NCBI GenBank assembly: GCA_013396995.1 | Contig: VWZP01006004.1 | Location: 517,645 to 581,644 of the forward strand | Source of the DNA: Dicaeum eximium | Taxonomy: Eukaryota; Chordata; Aves; Passeriformes; Dicaeidae | DNA length: 64,000 bases | Direction of reading: 5' to 3' | Part shown: positions 36,073 through 46,655 of the stretch, piece after piece | How the letters are laid out: every line of letters starts with the position of its first letter | How positions within the stretch are numbered: the stretch's first letter is position 1 | The notes under the pieces: model-generated | What the model saw: only the letters and a program-made list of their open reading frames with translations | Told to the model about the DNA's origin: nothing | The model's database searches: none | Translations under genes and position numbers: made by a program

Positions 36073-39000
36073 AAGTTTTTAAATATTTTTCCCATAAAGC
36101 AGAGAATTCCAGACCTTTCCAACAAGGAAACTCATAATTTTTCTAGTGGAGAGACAGAATCTCCTAAGACAAGTGTTGGGACGGTAAGACTGATATCCTT
36201 AGGTCTGTCTCGTGGGTTCCTGTGGAACAGTTCACAGACCCAAGCTCGGTGACAAGTGACACTCGAGGTCCTTGGAAAGGGCTGCCCCAGCACACACTGC
36301 TCTGCTGATACATTTGGCCTAGGCTGTCTGTTCTCCCAGCTCTAGGAAAGGAGCAGCAGATGAAGCTGCTGGCGTGGGAACCACTGGAAGAGCTGGGAGC
36401 AGGGTGCTCCTGGGACCTCCCGGCTCCATTCGGAGCTCTCCCTCCCTTTCGCCCCGAGCTCTGCTCTGTGTGTTGGCCAAACCTCTCCTCAGATGGAAAT
36501 CTCCACATCTAAGCAGATATTTCCCAAAGCACTGGACTGAGATGTTGACCACCCTTGCTGGACGACACCTCTCTGGTACAGAAGAAATAACCACACTCAA
36601 CAGTCTCCATCGGCCACTTTGGGTCCATCGTCTGAGACACAGGGCCTTGATTCAGGTAATTGCAGACTTTCAGACTTAGGATATTTTGAAGGATACAGGA
36701 TCCCCCCAGGCAATACATTAAGTGCCACTTATTTGATTAGAAGCCCTGACACACAATAAAACACTCATGTTAGGAATGGTAAGGAAAAAGAACACTTTCT
36801 GCTGACCAGACAGCAAAACTTTCCATTTTGAATGGTGTGGTGCTTGAGAAGAACTAAGCAGTCTTTTAAATCCAGCCCTTAACCAGGAGCTGTCTCAGGA
36901 CATGTTAAAACAAGGGGCATGGATCTTTAAAAACATCTAAGTTTAAGCAAACACACACAAATAGCATAATGTATATGCAACAACCCTATAAAGAGGAAGC
37001 AGTATTTCAGCTTCTCCCCAGGTTCTTGGCTCACAGGAAAACATCTGATGTAAAAAGGGAACCAACCCAATCTGCCCCCCTGCCACCTCAGGGCAAATTA
37101 TCCAGGCACCTATAAAAAAAACCTCCTGATGCTTTACAGCTTGAATGTTTTATATAGTTAAACTGAGTTGTCTTGAGTTCACATACTTTATGTTATTTGA
37201 TACGTTTTAACTAGGAAGCTACCTGGACTCATTTCAAGATTTTCTTTTTTTTTTTTTNAACCTGTTTTTGAGCACAGACTCTCTCATGCTAGCACTACAC
37301 AGATGTATTCAATCTCTCTGCATGCTGCAAAAGTATTTAAACAAAGTTTGAAACTGAGTAAAAAATGGAGGGGGGAACCCAACTGCCAGACCACTTGGTT
37401 TGGTTTCTGCTTTTGTGTTGGGTTCATTTATTTATTTTGAAAATTTCAATGTATTTGCAGTTTCTTCTGCATTTTTTTTCCCTGCTCCATACCAGACCCA
37501 TGATTTTGATCAGGATGATAAGGAACAAAACAAACACCTAAAGAGGGCTTTGCTCGTTACAGACATACTTGGCTTTACAAAACATTGTACTAGCCATTAT
37601 TAAAACATGCATCACAAATCCTTTTTTCTTCTTGAGATGCTCAGGATTAAATCTTTACAATAAAAATATTTATGAAACTTTCACTGAGAGATCTACTTTG
37701 GACAGTTTGTCTTAAGAAGATGGAGTTTTTTGTTCCAAATCATGCACACACAGAAATATCTGCCAAGCTCTCCAACTGTGTCACTGCAGTCCTTAAGCCA
37801 TTTAACACAGAACATGCACGTGTCCTGTGAACGCCAAAGTCAGCTACGTGTCAAACAGCTCTGCACAGCCAACCCAGTCCACTCAGCACATCAGTAAGAA
37901 ATCCCATCTGAATTCAGTATTATGCCCACTCATGGGAATAGGGGAAAAAAAAATTAACACATACCCACAAACACTTTGACAACCTCAATAACTTTAGAAA
38001 TAAGAAAGTTACATAGCCTTTGGCCTGAAAATACAAAGTTTGCTCTAGGGGGGAACAGCTTCTGTTTAGTAGGTGAATTGAAGACCATGAACATCTTTGT
38101 CTTCTGCCCTGATGGCTGGGTCCAAAAACATTTGAGTTACCAAAAGAGTTTTGCCTTTGCCTATATTTTCAGACATATTTAGGCATTTAAAGACAGTTGC
38201 AATTGAAAGCCAGAAATTGTACAGATTATCTGTGAACACTACAAAGACAATTATCCCTTAACCAGCTATTTAGTGCAAAGCTTCATCTGCAATTAAGATC
38301 TGAAACAGGATGATGGGCTTGTTGTGGGTACTATCACAATTTAAACACAATAACAGAAATAGATATTGAACTAGGTATTCATTTATTATTGCAGTGATAA
38401 GGAGAGCTACATAGGCTAATGTAGCACAGGAACGCCAGGTATTATTTTCATATACAGGTTCTTACACCCTAAATCTCAGCAGCTTCAAAGAACTGTAGTC
38501 AATACAGCTGAAAATAATCATTTGGGAACACCTGATCTGACCTTCCACAGGGTACACCTCCAAATACAGTTTGTATGTTCCAAGAATAAAATGTTAGGTT
38601 AGGTTTTGGTGGTTTAGGATACGTGGCAAATATGATATGTCGTCTGATATGTCGTGTAGCAATAATTTAAATAATATTGAAAGGCAGCTTGCTTAAATTG
38701 TATTTTACTCCTGTTTTAGCAATGACCAGAAGCCTGGAGAAATTGTTATACAATTCATTAACACTCCTAAAAATGGTTGTGTATCTGAGTCAGGAAAAAA
38801 CAAAGGTACTTGTGAGGTCAGTACTTTTGAGTTATTGTATTCAGTTCTAGACAGAGTGGGATGCACTGCCTCGTATTGTCCACTGTTTCCGTCCCAAAAT
38901 TCTATTTTCAATTTCACCTAATTTTTCATGTTAGGCTGAAGGTTGCCTCTGCTAAGTGTCTGCTAGATCTGGAGCATCTGAGCCAAAACACTTCTCTCTT

Positions 39001-41589
39001 TCTGACATCAGGGCTCTTAAGTGTACTTTCCAATGCATAATTTAATTTTTAAATTGAGGATATTTTCCTTGGAAAGCACTACCTGACTTTCAAATACTTG
39101 ACTTTGTGGCCTTAGTGATGCTCTTTATAAATACAGAGGTTTTTTGTATATACATCCATAAAGACTAAAATATCATATGGGTTGTTAAGACAGTACTGGG
39201 ATATTGGATTATATTAAATTACTTACATTAATACCAGCAATCTCTCTGAACCAAGCCAATTTATAATTTACATTGCTCTAGAAACTATTTATTTGAATCA
39301 CACAACTTCAGTACCAAACTGCTCCCACAGCATTCTGCCAAGACTTCTAGAGCTGTCCAAAAAAAACCAAAAAAAAGCTGGTCTACATTTGTAGGGAGTG
39401 TTATAATATATATTTAAAATTGTATTTTTCCTTCCTTGTTTTGACTGTGTTGAATAGTTAAGCAAGCTTTACCCATCAAGTAAGCTTTCCTATTTTGCAC
39501 TCTATTTACCATCAGAACACATGCAGGTGTCCTTCCAGAACTGACATTTACTGTGCATTTGCACACAGAATATGCAGGTCCACCTGGACTCTAACCTATG
39601 TTGTGTTTAGTGTAATAGCAGTGGATGATATGCAGAGGGATACTTGTTTCATACAAGAAAAAAAAAAGCCAAAAGCATAACAACAGAACTCCCATATCAT
39701 TCAACGCTTGAATATATGCATTAATATTAAAAAAAAAAGCTTGAGATCAGTTATTACAGGCATAGATGAAGACAACAAGCAGAGATTTTCAAAGAATTCA
39801 ATGAATGCTCCTGGTTTGTCCAACACAGCAGAGTTCAGCTCTTGGCTGAAGAGCTGCCAGGAGCACCAGGTGCTCGCTCAGGGCAGCGCAGCAAGGACAG
39901 AACAGCAGCAAACTGCTGTCACTCCGTGCTGCTCAGCACTGCCACGTACTTCAGCTGGAGAAGTGACTTCGGGAGATTCCAACAGCACAAGGCACCAGGG
40001 ATTTACCAGCTGTTAACTGCTGTGGGTCAAGAAAACACAACGTGAAATGCTCCAAAGCAAGCCCCGGCTCCCACACCAGCCTGTGATTTAGGGATCTTCA
40101 CCTCAGCCTGCTGACTCACATGAAAGCTGCCTCCTGCTTTGATGGCACTTGGATTTTAACACACTAGACAATACAAGGCAAGAAAAGTGTTTCTTCCTAG
40201 CCAAGACCACAACAGTTTAAGAGACGAGAACAATGAATGAGGCTATTAGAATATTTCCCTAATTAGCACTTTGTAACAGCTGACTGCATCCTTGTCAAGC
40301 AGAATTGACATTACCACCATAAGACACAAACTCTGTTTAATATGCACCCAGAGTCCTAAATAAACAGATACCTACATTGCATTCACCAGACTGTAAAGAT
40401 CCAGGGGGGAAAAAAACACCAGGAGCCATCACCCTCCCACTGAGGTCTGATACTCTCAAGCCTTCTCCTACTATCCAACTTCTCAATGAATCTGTAGAAC
40501 ATTTCAAGTTTTTAGTAGTCAGCGTTTTCCAGTTTACTCCACAGCTTTGAACTGCCATCCCTCTGCCACCAGCCCAGATAAGGAGCATGCCATAACTGAA
40601 CATACTTTCTTATCTAACCAATTAAAATTTGTTTCTCTTAATAATCTGGATCACAAATTATCATCAAAAAAGCCATCTACTTGCTAGGATATCTTTAAAT
40701 GAAATCCCTCAAAATCCCATTTGTGATGATATACAATGACATGTGTTATCTTGAATGCAGAAAAGATACAAAAGTGTTTTCCCACATGTGAAGTGACTCA
40801 GAGTTAGTACACAAGTGGAGTAGACTCTGAGGGCAATCAGAACTAATATTAACGCACAATGAGTAAGTTACTGCTTGTTCCCTAAGGGCCAAGTAGCTTT
40901 TATTCATCTTCATCTGCCAAAAAACGCTACACAAAAGACAACTAACCCCCAAGAATTCTACCAGAAGCCACACCACCATCTACCACCATCTCTCATATGG
41001 CAACAGGCATTTCAAAACATAGCTTGAAGAAAAAGCCTGTGATGTAAGGGGAAGCAATGCTATTAAAAAAAAAAAATAGATTGCATTCTTCTAAGTCAAT
41101 ACCAAAACAATGACCAACTCAGTTGTTGAAGCAGCAGCACTATGAAAATGCAAAATTGATTTACAAGGGAAATAATAGCCAGAGGTTAGTTACTATGGCT
41201 GCTAAAGTTACAGGACATTTTTAAAAGAAATTAGAATTCATATCCAACTTAAAAAGCACCAGCAAAAAGGCAATTTTATGCACCATCTCAAAGTGAAACA
41301 AGTTATTCCCCTAAATTAAAATTGTTTTTTTAAAGCATTATCATTCCAGCACCATCCACAGCGCAGCAAGGACAGCGCTGCAGTTTTAACTGGCAACGAT
41401 GATTTTAACAAGGGAAAAACCAGCAGCCTTTTGCCTTCTTTCAGTTCAGTTCTTGGTCCGTAAAACATTTCCTTAAAAAAGGAAACTAACTAATGCTGGC
41501 CTTTCTTACAAATGTTTTCATCTCTCAGCTCTTACATGTTAATTTCTCACGATTTTCACAGCAATAGAGTCCAATGCCAGGTCACTTGG
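36073..41589. other. Non-coding stretch, no gene seen
   Basis: No exon with consistent splice signals. There is a GC-richer patch at 36.2-36.6 kb where several frames overlap, a single ambiguous base at 37258 next to a poly-T run, and a 13-bp doubling (GATATGTCGTCT-like) near 38633. Otherwise plain AT-rich sequence. Confidence 0.45.
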
Positions 41590-42760
41590 CCTCTAACAAG
41601 TGGAGCCGAACAAAAGCAGGCGGCCCCTGCGTGCAATGTCACCTCTACCATCACATGCAACAGGGGCCGTTCCAGCACGGTTACCCCGAGCCCAGCTGGG
41701 CTCAGCCAGCCCTGGCCAGCAGCTCGTTCCGTACCCAGCAAAGGGTCACGGCAAGGGCTGCACAACGCCTGGCCACGGCAGTGAAACCGCCCCGTTCCCC
41801 CAGACCGCTCCAGTCCAGCCACCCTGCGAGCTCTGCAAAGCCTCAGAGGCATCACCTGGACCTTCTCTTTGGGTTAGACGGTTGTGGTGTACACGACAGC
41901 TTGAATGCACCACCCTAAAATCACCTTTCCCTTAAATGTCAGCTGCCTCAATCCTCAGGCAAGAGTCAAGGATAATGACTGATTTAACCAAGAGACCATT
42001 AAATCCCCAGATATCCTAAAGCATAGCAGCACTCCATCTATTGGTCAGGAATTAAGGACGTGCTTAATCATCATCATCATCATCATCATCGTGCACTACC
42101 ATTAAACACTCAACCCCTAAGCAGCCCACCCCTTCCCGCCTGGGACCTCACAATCTTCCAGCAAAAATTAAACTCAAGTAATAATATCTTCTGAGAAATA
42201 ATGCAACTAACACTGAAAGTGTTAACATGACAACATCTGAAGTTAAAACTCTATTAGTTTAAACTCTGTATTATACTCTATTAGTTACACAATTATAATT
42301 TTGTTTCATTGAGAAATACATGCACTTCTTACTTAAATCAGCATTGAGGAGCTCGTCTGATAACAGCCAAAGAGCTCACGCTGTTCCCTGGGTTGACACT
42401 TTCTTTCCCTGCAAGTACTGGATGGCACCAAGGAGGTTTCACACACAGTTTCCAGCCGGGAAGGCCACTGAAGTGACCAGGTGTGTAGTCCCGAGAACTC
42501 CCCGGTACAAGGCAAACCCTGGCAGGGAGGCAAAAGGGAGTTTTTCACCGGAGGACTGCTGTCAAAGCAGACACGTGCAGAACCTGCCCCATCTTGCACC
42601 GCTCCCCCCAAAAGCCACCACCACCCCTTCCCAGCAGATCACACACAGCCGTACCTCTGTCACACCTGTGCTTCACTCCAGCCACCAGCAACTGGACCAG
42701 AAGGGAAGCGAGACAGCCTGAAGCTGCCCCAGGCACACCAAAGCGCTCTTTGAAAGGCTG
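41590..42760. other. GC-richer shore of the CpG island
   Basis: Two GC-rich patches (about 41.6-41.9 and 42.33-42.76 kb) contain scattered CpG and many overlapping open frames on both strands. Loss of stops in GC-rich DNA explains these frames. No coding motif is recognised, so I read this as island shore and probable intron 1 of the minus-strand unit. Confidence 0.45.
42067..42090. repeat. (ATC)8 microsatellite
   Basis: Eight perfect ATC units between the two GC-rich patches. Its position suggests intron or shore, not coding sequence. Confidence 0.95.
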
Positions 42761-43739
42761 AGGTTACATTTGTCAGCTTCATTCCTCTGGCACCAAAGCT
42801 CATTTAAGCAGCAACTTCTCCCACACAATTCAGCAATTCCATACATTCATGCTTTTATAACCCTTGGCCATTCATTTTTTGCCCAGATATTTATTGCCAT
42901 TGATTTTATCTATTTGTTTTTTTAAACTTAACTCCTCCACATAGTGGAACCACGCAGATGAAGCACATGCCTACACATTTTCCCTCCACTTGGTATCACA
43001 TCAGTACCCTCCAGACACGAGTCCAGGATGTGTGAATGAAAACCAGCCGATTCAGGCTCAACCTGCCTGTAACATCACGATGCTGAGACAGAAACAGAGG
43101 CAATCCACCTCCAGGACCGGGTTGTTGCTTTTAAGGCATGCTCTACCCTCCTTACAGAGCCACTCCAAGGCTTCCTTGCCAAAATCTCATCGTTCAGCCA
43201 TGCAGACACTGCCTGCCCTGAAGTCTGCAGTGAACACTGACTGATAACTCCGCTCTGAATGCCTAAATAAGCTTTTTAATGCGAGATGAAAACTGACCAA
43301 CACCGAGAAACAAACTCCCAAAAGGCCCACCGTAAATCCTCATTTCTGGAGCCTAAAGTTCAAGACAGCAATCTTGAATTTCCTCCTCCCTAAGACAAGC
43401 ACAGAATGGAGATAATTCCGAACTGGGGGCAGAGCAGGGGGCTGGGTGGGCACGGCGAGCCCGCAGCAGCGAGCGGCGCCGGGCTGATGCTGGTCACGCC
43501 GGTGGGTCCGCGCTGCCGTGACCGGAATGCCGGAGCCTGCACCGGGAAGCGCAATCCCGGGCTCTCCGCACCGCGACCACGGCGCGCCACTAGAAACCCC
43601 CCAGTAATGTCGATTTTAAGAAGTTTTCCGAGACGCGTAGGGAGTCCGGAGCCTTGCGGTGGAGCAAGGACAGTCCGTAGTTACAGCAATTACTGCCGAG
43701 GTTTTATTTGATTAGCGGAGTTTCGGAGCGGAGGCGCAT

Positions 43740-43748
43740 TATTTAAAG
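43740..43748. promoter_or_regulatory. TATA-like TATTTAAAG in the island
   Basis: An isolated AT-rich motif inside GC-rich sequence. It reads TATTTAAAG on the plus strand and CTTTAAATA on the minus, so it could serve either direction. CpG-island promoters often lack TATA boxes, so its use is uncertain. Confidence 0.2.
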
Positions 43749-43935
43749 CCCCGTCCTCCTCCTCAGCCCAGCGCGGAGGCAGAACGACAGCACTGCAGCA
43801 TCTCCCCCGGCCGGGAGCTGGCGCAGACCCGCGGGCGAGTTCCCGCTCGGCCCCCGGTGCCCCCGCACGGCCCCATCCCGCGGCCCCGCGCTCCCCCCGC
43901 AGCCCCGGGGCGGCCGCGGCAGCACGGGCAGCGCT

Positions 43936-44376
43936 NNNNNNNNNNNNNNNNNNNNNNNNNNNNNNNNNNNNNNNNNNNNNNNNNNNNNNNNNNNNNNNNN
44001 NNNNNNNNNNNNNNNNNNNNNNNNNNNNNNNNNNNNNNNNNNNNNNNNNNNNNNNNNNNNNNNNNNNNNNNNNNNNNNNNNNNNNNNNNNNNNNNNNNNN
44101 NNNNNNNNNNNNNNNNNNNNNNNNNNNNNNNNNNNNNNNNNNNNNNNNNNNNNNNNNNNNNNNNNNNNNNNNNNNNNNNNNNNNNNNNNNNNNNNNNNNN
44201 NNNNNNNNNNNNNNNNNNNNNNNNNNNNNNNNNNNNNNNNNNNNNNNNNNNNNNNNNNNNNNNNNNNNNNNNNNNNNNNNNNNNNNNNNNNNNNNNNNNN
44301 NNNNNNNNNNNNNNNNNNNNNNNNNNNNNNNNNNNNNNNNNNNNNNNNNNNNNNNNNNNNNNNNNNNNNNNNNNNN
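43936..44376. other. Assembly gap, 441 N
   Basis: All bases are N. It sits in the most GC-rich part of the window. GC-rich promoters and first exons are commonly lost from short-read bird assemblies, so a first exon may be hidden here. Open frames running through it are artefacts. Confidence 0.99.
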
Positions 44377-44406
44377 CCTCATTTGTTGCCCCCGGCCCCG
44401 CCGTAC

Positions 44407-44466
44407 CTGCAGTGCGGGGCTGGGCATCGATCCCGAGGGGCCGTGACGGTGACAGGGACTCGCCAT
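44407..44466 (-). CDS. Candidate first coding exon
   Basis: On the minus strand an ATG at 44466 (followed by G) opens 20 codons, MASPCHRHGPSGSMPSPALQ, that end exactly at a consensus donor (CTGCAG followed by GTACGG). Its place inside the CpG island suits a first exon of the leftward transcript. The frame has no upstream ATG nearby. Twenty codons are too few to judge coding character, and the segment may be 5' untranslated. The product is unknown. Confidence 0.2.
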
Positions 44467-44680
44467 GGGCAGCGCACGGCCGGGGGACAGCGGGAGGTGT
44501 ACGCGGGAAACATGAATAGGGAACCCACGCCCCCTAAACAAACAACAACAACAAAACCCTGGGCTGGAAGTGAAATTTCGAGATATTTAAACAGTTGTTG
44601 GTGCTGAAAGGCGGCAGACGGCTTCTCCAGATGGCTCGTGCTGCTCAGGAGAAAGCGCTTTTGCCGAGAGCAGCCCTGGC

Positions 44681-44689
44681 TATAAAAAG
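44681..44689 (+). promoter_or_regulatory. TATA box candidate TATAAAAAG
   Basis: A full-consensus TATA motif on the plus strand, about 150 bases beyond the island's right edge. A start would be expected near 44.71 kb, in line with the plus-strand skew that begins there. No coding sequence follows closely, so any product may be non-coding. Confidence 0.35.
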
Positions 44690-44939
44690 CTGCACAAAAT
44701 GCTAAAGTCATCCTGGCAAACACTGTCCTTTCTTTCTCTCCTTTTTTTATTCCCTCCCTGTTTTTTGTTTTCTTGGCTTTCCGTAGTTGTTCTGCTTTGC
44801 AGCTGAAATCATCCCTGTCTTGGTTCCCCACCCAAAATTATTTGGTTTGTCGGTTTTAGGGCTGGTTTTGTTACATCTGAGCGGCACTGACTTGACGTTT
44901 GAAGCCACAGAAGCACGGTGATAATTCTCATTTTTAGGC

Positions 44940-45007
44940 AAAAAAAAAAAAAAACAAAACAAAAAAAAACCCCAAACCAAAACAAAAACCAAAACAAAAA
45001 AGAAACC
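44940..45007. repeat. A/C-only low-complexity tract
   Basis: An A15 run passes into AAAAC, CCCAAACC and AAAACAAAAACC blocks for about 68 bases with almost no G or T. It resembles the tract at 35971 read on the other strand. Confidence 0.85.
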
Positions 45008-46506
45008 CTCTGTATTTTAATTATGTTTTAATTATTTCTAAGACGCAGAAGTCCTTAAGTCTAACAAGTCCTCATGATCCAGCCTAGGAGTGAATTACAA
45101 GCAGGATCAAGTACAAACTTCGTAAAATACGCTTGAAAGTCTTAGCAGGTCCCATTGAAATCAGCACTGCTGCTTACAGGTGTAAAATTACACACATTAA
45201 CACCATGTAGGGGACAAAACCTTTTAATTCTGGGTACTGCTCACTTCTAAAGAGCCCCTCGAGGACTGTGGTCATGGGGAAAGCAGCAGGGCTGGAGCAG
45301 GGTAGGATGAAGACCCCGTGTGCCAGGAGCCTCTTCTGATGGAGTCCCCAGAGAGGCTCCAGCTTGCCTGGCTGCTGCCACCACATCAGTGAAGGAGCTA
45401 CAAGACCATCACAGAAAAGTGAGCAAGGGCCCTTAGAGAGGTCCTTGGAGAAAAAAGTGCCTGAGGCACCAGAGTGTCCAGCCACGGGGTGTCTGACTGG
45501 AATACAGAGAGGGTGCAGAACATGTTTGAACTTTGCAAATGTGTACCCAGCACTGAGGTGGCTCCACCTGACCACACCAGCGCCACTGAACCTGCAGGTA
45601 CCGGCCACTAATAAGGGGATGAGGTGGCACAGCATCTGTTATTTAGCACAGGACTTTTAACTATCTGGTGGCTGTTGGAAATTAAAACTTACCTTGGGCA
45701 CAGGAAGAATATATAACTACATGTAGAGTGTGCTATGAAGGTTGGAGCAATTGGCTTTCTCCAATTTGCCTATTAATTCAGTTTAACACTCATGGAATTA
45801 GTAGGGCTGTTCCATCCATGTTCATCCCTTCGTTTTTATTTCCTTTTGGAAAAAAAAATCACAGCTGTATCACGTTTTAATAAACCTTGAATCTGAACAG
45901 GCCAAAAAATTACAAACTTTAGGTGTGGTTTTGAAAGTGAGGGTGATACTGAAATGAAATTGGCGGATTGGGATTTGCCTCGAATTCTGAGCTCTGGCCC
46001 AGACAACTGCTTAGCAAGAGAGGGTGCTGCCATGAGTGATTTAATAGGAACTGGCCACACACAGATTTCAGCTGGAAATCAGAAAAGAGTTGTTAACTCT
46101 CAAATACTGCCTTTTCCAAGGGGGATGTTTGGAATGGAAAAATCTCACTGCTTTTAAGTTGTAGTTTATTAAAGTCATTATACAATGCATTGTCTGCAGC
46201 AGCAGTGGACAGACTCGATGTCTCAGGAGTGCTGAGGTGCTGCGTGACATTGATCACACACCCTGATATTTGAATTTCAGAGGCAGCAGTTGCTTATCCC
46301 AGCAGATGCTTTTCAGGTTTATTGTAGGGTGAGCTTTCTTCTCCTGGGCATGTAGATGAGTTTTACTTTAGTCTTGGGAGGATTATGAAGCTGACAAGTA
46401 CTGATGATTCAGGCTATAAATAGATTACAAGCATGATCAAGGAGAAACTTTCCTGCATGGAAGAGACTTCTCCCATTAGTTCTGGAGCTTTTGTTCCCTC
46501 CTTCAG
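45008..46506. other. Stretch with overlapping open frames, no gene recognised
   Basis: A 153-codon frame on the minus strand (45174-45635) faces a 98-codon frame on the plus strand (45364-45660). Both have near-random composition. It could be an old repeat that I do not recognise. Confidence 0.35.
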
Positions 46507-46655
46507 AACAACTTCCAGGAGAAGTCAGTGGTGTGGGCCATTGTAGTTAGGCAGATCTCTGTGCTGCAGCTCCTGCAGGTGATGCAGCAAAGGGAGAACT
46601 CTGCCTGTGGGCTCCTGTGGTGCCTGGGGCAGACATCCTTCTGTGGCATGGGACA
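46507..46655 (+). CDS. Candidate 149-nt plus-strand exon
   Basis: The acceptor CTTTTGTTCCCTCCTTCAG is excellent, and CAG followed by GTAACA closes the segment after 149 bases; an alternative donor (CAG followed by GTGATG) lies at 46578. One frame is open throughout and starts NNFQEKSVVWAIVVRQISVL, continuing without a stop well past the donor to 46908. It lies 1.8 kb downstream of the TATA candidate, on the strand predicted by skew. No family is recognised, and it may be an exon of a non-coding RNA. Confidence 0.25.

Larger units (their letters stand above)
1..44466 (-). other. Inferred minus-strand transcription unit (unidentified gene)
   Basis: Inference from composition rather than homology. 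Through most of this stretch the plus strand has more C than G and more A than T; for example, positions 20521-20580 hold 22 C and 6 G. In vertebrates the coding strand of transcribed DNA tends to be richer in G and T, so this points to transcription on the minus strand, starting at the CpG island near 44 kb and leaving the window at position 1. Short open segments with minus-strand splice signals lie in it and are listed separately. I cannot name the gene. Much of the span would be intron, and the unit could be more than one gene. Confidence 0.4.
43430..44530. promoter_or_regulatory. CpG island, probable divergent promoter
   Basis: CpG is dense on both sides of the gap, with stretches such as GAGCGGCGCCGGG and CCCGCGGCCCCGCG, against a near CpG-free background. 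A GC box core GGGGCGG lies at 43907-43913. Bird and mammal CpG islands of this size usually mark promoters. Strand composition switches across it, which suggests transcripts leaving in both directions. The core is missing from the assembly, so start sites cannot be placed. Confidence 0.75.

Noticed and set aside
43690..44541. 283- and 220-codon open frames spanning the island
   Set aside because: Most of their length is N, so the lack of stops is an artefact of the gap. The longer one also begins at TTG, not ATG.
45174..45660. 153-codon minus frame facing a 98-codon plus frame
   Set aside because: Both strands are open over the same GC-richer patch, no motif is recognised, and no splice or promoter signals support either one.
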